From assembly GCA_965178125.1 (NCBI GenBank), contig OZ237771.1, forward strand, positions 310,001-374,000: a stretch of DNA of 64,000 nt, in the 5' to 3' direction. The DNA is from Bilabrum cf. latius. Taxonomy: Eukaryota > Bigyra: Bicosoecida > Bigyra > Bicosoecida. Shown piece after piece: positions 60,185 to 64,000 of this stretch. Below the pieces are notes generated by a model. The model did not search any database, was not told where the DNA came from, and saw only the letters and a program-made list of their open reading frames with translations. Numbering within the stretch: the stretch's first letter is position 1; each line of letters starts with the position of its first letter. Both the position numbers and the translations under genes were made by a program.

Positions 60185-63100
60185 TCAGTTCAGCCCGGCC
60201 CCGAGACTCTCCAACCCGGGCCACACCGCACCAGCAGACGTACCAGAGCCGGTCGCCCCCCCCGCCCCCGCCCCTGCAGCACCTGCACCTGCACCCGCTG
60301 CACCCATGCCGTACCCTGCACCTGCCATCGAATAAGTGGGATTGGCAGGGACGGCACTCAGCACATCCACACCGGTGCTTGGCACGCCCGCAGTGCCCGC
60401 ATCCCCACCACCACTTCCAAACACGTCGTACGCCCCGAGCGCGCCCCCATTGCCGAACAGGGACGAGGTGAACGCAGACATGTCTGAGGGGTCCCCCCCA
60501 CCCCCCAGACTCGGCAGGATCGGATCAGACACGCGAGGCAAGCCGCTTCCCCGGCTCAATGCGTTCCCCACACCTGCGCTTGAAGTGCCACCAGTGACCC
60601 GCCCCGCTGATGTACCCACCGCACCCGCACCCGCACCCACGGACGAGTCAAGCCCCCTGGCTCCAGCAAAGCTGATCGGGGCATCGAAGCCGCGACTGCC
60701 GGCACCCGGGGCGCCAAGGCCCGGGTCCGGCCTGGCTGCTTGGCGCAAGGCAGGCGCGGGTGCAGCGGCAGGTGCTGGCGCAGGCTCGCGAGGTGCAACG
60801 CGTGGTGCAGCCGAGGGAGCGGGTGCTGGGGCGGTTGCGGTGCCCCGTCCCGAGCTCCCATCGTGTCCTGCTGCCTGCTTCTGCCCCTAGCCCTGGCCTT
60901 GGCCCTGGGTCTGGCTCTCGGCTGCTTCGAGGCCAGCTCCCGGCCTGACCCTGAAGACCGGGCCCCTGGGGTGCTTGATCCGATCCATGATCTCCACTGG
61001 GATCTTGCCCCTCTTTGCCAGCTGGCAGCACACCCCCTTGATGGTCATGGGTGCGCTTCTGATCCTGCAAAGGTCGCAGAATCCCTGCGAGCAGGCCTCC
61101 AAGTCGTCCATGGCTCGCCTGTGGAACATGCGCGTGTACTGCGCGTCCCATTCGTCGGCGATGAACTCGGGCTCATTGGAACCCACCTGCCTGGCTGCCT
61201 GGAACATGCGGTCGGCGAACTGACGAGCGTTCGAGGTGGGCTGCCCGGGATCTGACGCCCCGCCTGTGCCAGCGGTCCCGGCTGCACCGGCAGCACCAGC
61301 CGAGACCCTAGGAGCCGGCACGTCTACAGCCGACTCCGAGTAAGGGCCCCTCATCCCCGAGTCGATCTCGAACACGGGGCCCAGGGACTGCGCGATCTGC
61401 ACGCCGAACCAGGTCTGCTTGCACAGCCTCACGCACACTCCCTTGACCGTCTGCGGCGGGCTCCTGATGGTGCACAGGGTGCAGAAATCCTCCCCGCAGC
61501 CCTCCAGATCCGTCATAGGCATGCGGTCGAACAGCCTCGCGTAGTTGGACTCCCAGTCCTGCGCCTTGAAGGACCCGTCCTCCCTGTTTGACCTGGAGGC
61601 AGCCAGAGCTGCCTGCATCATGCGCTTCGCGAATCGGCTGGCGGCGTTGTCTGGCTCCCCTGCTGGTGCCCGTGGCTTGGAGGAGGAGGAAGAGGAGGAC
61701 CCCCCGCTGGGGAGTACCCCCCTGGTGGGGGCGGCGGACGGGGGTGGCGGCCCGGGGGCGGACTTGATCACCGAGGCGAACGAAGAGCCCCCGCCCCATG
61801 CACCTGCCTTAGGTGCCGGTGCCGGAGCCGGGGCCGGTGCAGGGGCCGGGGCAGGTGCAAGTGCAAGTGCTGTGGCGACTGTGCCGAGACCCGGGGGCGC
61901 CGACGGTGCAAGCCCCGCTGCCAGTGCGTCTCGCATGCCCCCGGTTGCAACCGACGATGCACTGGCGTCCCGCCCTCCATCTCCGAAGATTCCACTGCTT
62001 TCTTTTCCTGGCGTCTCCCTGATGAAATACTCCACTGCGGGCGGGTGCCCCTCGCGTATGCGCTGCACGGGCGATTCTGGGGCCAAAAGGAATGATTTGA
62101 TGATTCGGTCCAGGGTGGAGGCGTCGCGGAATTGTTCCCTGGCCTCTGCACTGCCGGTTTCCTGGATGGCCGCAATCACGTCGCTCGGCTCGCACCCCCG
62201 CTCCCCGGCACCGATGGCCACTGTGACGAGTGTGCTCAGGGCCTCCCTGACGACGTCGTCCTCCTCGTCGCCCTAGCTCCGAATCCACCGCTGGATGGCG
62301 GCGGAGATGACTGTCCCTGCGCCGCCGCTGGCCCTCTGCCAGAGGCACTAGGTCGCGGCACGGTCGGCCAGCGCCTGGTGCCCAAGCTGGGAGTGTAGCT
62401 GGTCTCGCCTGGCGCGCTTGTCGACCATGTGACGAGTGTACTGCGCCTCCAGCCCGTCCAGGTGCCGCAGGAATGCGATGCCCCGGACCGAGTGCGCCGC
62501 TACCACTGTGACGAGTGCTCTGGCGGCACCGAAGCAGAGCCGCATGCGGTCTGGGACGTCCCAGCCGGACTGCTCTGCCTGCGCGCCTGCGCTTAGCACA
62601 AGCAGAGCAGACGCTGCCTGCTGCACGATGTGAGCTGCTCCCATGGAAGCAACCCCCGCCGAGTCTGTAGGGTCTGCGCCCAGGGATCGCATGAGCTGCT
62701 GCGCCCCCGCCGCCCGCCCGACAGAGCTCGCCGGCTGGGCAAGCAGCCGAAGCAGGCTGTAGACATCCATCGAACGAGGAGACATAAGAGAATCTCCAGT
62801 TGAAGATGCTTCGCGGCCGTCAATTTGAGACGGCATGATCGGTGCCACAGCTTGCCGCATCGTTTCCATGCTTCGTTGGAAATAATCGAATGGCGAAAGC
62901 TCTGCTGGAAGCCACTGCGTCTGCGCGACAATCTCGTCGCCGTGACAAGTCGGTACGGTTGCATAAAACAAATTAGTAGCAGTCGCATGCTCTGCAGGCA
63001 CAGACTTGGCGAGCCCGGAAGGACGTACGCGGGCATCAGCTGGCAGAGCGAACACTGCGGGGCGAGCACATGGCGACGCCTCCCCCGAAGCCTGATACGA

Positions 63101-63283
63101 TTGTACTGCCTACCTTGAGATCCTAGACGCATCATCTGCGGACACTCTCATGGTTCCGTGGAGCATTTTTGCTACATCAGAAGCTTTGAGGTCCGATTGG
63201 GATGCTTGCCCAAGTCCCGCATTGTATTTGTCAGCATACTGCCGTGCTTGCGCTAAAAGTGCGCGAACACGGTCTGATTCCAT
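60185..63283 (-). CDS. Protein with a duplicated Cys-containing domain, 1032 residues
   Basis: The ATG at 63283 reads MESDRVRALLAQARQYADK, preceded by TATTTATATACTAAGT, which looks like a TATA element. The frame crosses TAG at 63110, 62348 and 60887 among others and stops at TGA 60185-60187. Two domains of about 90 residues (about 61652-61380 and 61240-60960) are clearly homologous: RFAKRMMQAALAAS / QFADRMFQAARQVG; then a Trp-containing helix; then M-x-DLE-x-C followed by FCTLCTIRSPPQTVKGVC / FCDLCRIRSAPMTIKGVC. The CxxC pairs suggest metal binding or disulfides. The N-terminal 330 residues are helical; the C-terminus is Ala/Gly/Pro-rich and disordered. I do not know the domain. Confidence 0.7.
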
Positions 63284-63525
63284 ACTTAGTATATAAATAC
63301 TAGTCACACGGGCGACCGGATTACTATATGATGCTGGAGCAGCGATGAATCAGTTGTGTTCTAGCACGACCGGCCACTGGCATCAAGGATTCATCGAACC
63401 TTCGAAATGAACGTTCCCCCAACATTGATTTTTTTTCCACGGCTTTCGGATTGATAGTCCTACGACTTGCCTGTAAAACTTCATGCGTCCGCAACTCATG
63501 CCAACAAACAATAAATCATGTGCAC
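63284..63525. promoter_or_regulatory. Upstream region of the duplicated-Cys-domain gene, with TATA-like element
   Basis: On the minus strand TATTTATATACTAAGT lies immediately before the ATG at 63283, so it may be an AT-rich leader rather than a true TATA box. The rest of the stretch separates this gene from the 3' end of the next minus-strand gene. Confidence 0.3.
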
Positions 63526-64000
63526 TCAAGATACCACGCACCCTTTATCATCATCTCTGGACTCCGCGGACCCCGGAGCTCCTCCGCCCGAAGCGCCCCC
63601 CATCGGGGGCCCGCCGGCCCCACCCCCAACCCCATCCGGATTGGGAGGGCTCGCCCACCCACTCGTCACACCGTTACCCGTACCACTACTCCCAATCCCT
63701 CCTGGCGGCGGAGCGTACCAACCCTGACCCCCGGGCCCGCCATTGCCACTGCCACTACCACTGCCACTGCCACCATACGTCGCACCAGAACTCGCCCCAG
63801 ACGGACCGAGCCCGCCGCCCTGAGGTGCCCCCGGGTATGCTCTCAGATCGGGAGCCGAAGGTCCGGGATACGCGGGTGCCTACGGGGCGTACGGGTCGTG
63901 TGACGAGTATCCCGGGCCGCCTACCATCGGGGCAGATCCACCCCCCACGGCCCCGGGGTCATCGCCCCCCCATGAGGGGGTTCCCGTTCCGGCTCCGAAT
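63526..64000 (-). CDS. 3' part of a Gly/Pro/Ser-rich protein, running off the right edge
   Basis: A minus-strand frame is open from the window edge to TGA 63526-63528. It reads through one TAG in the context PYAP-UAG-APAYPGPSAPDL and includes GNGVTSGWASPPN, the protein form of the dispersed DNA word. Composition is Gly, Pro, Ser and Ala with few hydrophobics, so disordered. The opposite strand is also open over a shorter range, but the minus frame has the GVTS signature and the TAG pattern of its neighbours. Start and length are unknown. Confidence 0.5.

Noticed and set aside
63518-63727. Plus-strand Pro-rich frame
   Set aside because: The minus strand carries the GVTSG word in frame and a TAG in a Pro/Ala/Tyr context, and stays open to the window edge; the plus frame is its complement.
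1-64000. Reading TAG as a normal stop, giving many small separate genes
   Set aside because: Consecutive fragments are always in the same phase, chains end only at TGA or TAA, and known domains would be cut in the middle.
1-64000. UAG = Leu, as reported for some other protists
   Set aside because: The CHMP2B-like helices and ankyrin paralogues put UAG at polar or acidic positions. Leu is not excluded at every site, but it is the poorer overall fit.
1-64000. Giant-virus or bacterial origin of the window
   Set aside because: Spliceosomal introns, an ESCRT-III gene, one-repeat-per-exon ankyrin genes and absence of viral hallmark genes (capsid, packaging ATPase, DNA polymerase) argue for a cellular eukaryote.

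Overview
Organism and key property. This is a eukaryotic nuclear-type genome segment: GT-AG introns with short exons, CTAAT-like branch points, an ESCRT-III gene, ankyrin and LRR genes, long GC-rich low-complexity proteins, and no operons or Shine-Dalgarno sites. It cannot be read with the standard code. On both strands, long frames separated only by TAG line up in phase with one another over as much as 8.9 kb, and every such chain ends at TGA or TAA, never TAG. I therefore read UAG as a sense codon (on the order of a hundred in-frame uses), with UGA (about 13 genes) and UAA (3 genes) as stops. Alignment of the CHMP2B-like protein and of paralogous ankyrin exons points to glutamine (glutamate is the main alternative). 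All gene models below use this reading. I cannot name the species. Two genes that look bacterial in origin and act on red-algal galactans (GH82 and GH86) suggest a marine heterotrophic protist that digests red algae.

Layout. 1-1.3 kb: truncated duplicate of a MACPF gene. 1.5-2.9 kb: probable beta-propeller protein. 3.2-3.7 kb: tyrosine-recombinase remnant. 3.9-11.7 kb: two head-to-head genes for large secreted MACPF-like proteins, followed by an 81-bp minisatellite and a third MACPF fragment. 12.8-22.0 kb (minus): LRR protein of about 3030 residues with a huge disordered tail. 22.6-30.4 kb (plus): about 2616-residue protein starting with a charged coiled coil. 31.2-38.9 kb (minus): about 2580-residue unknown protein. 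39.4-41.7 kb (minus): secreted GH86 agarase/porphyranase. 41.8-47.7 kb: two paralogous five-exon ankyrin genes flanking a CHMP2B-like ESCRT-III gene and a small unknown gene. 48.0-56.7 kb (plus): about 2892-residue disordered/coiled-coil protein. 56.9-58.5 kb (minus): protein with an HExxH metallopeptidase motif. 58.7-59.9 kb (plus): secreted GH82 iota-carrageenase-like enzyme. 60.2-63.3 kb (minus): protein with a duplicated Cys-rich domain. 63.5 kb to the end: partial Gly/Pro-rich protein.

How the parts may fit. GH86 and GH82 would cut the agar/porphyran and carrageenan of red-algal walls. The MACPF proteins could act on membranes of prey or competitors. That functional link is inference. 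Superimposed on the genes are three short dispersed DNA words (TGTGACGAGTG, ATCCACCGGTGGAT, GGTTGCAACC). They recur far above chance in several genes, mostly in the long low-complexity ones, and at least the first is used in both orientations.
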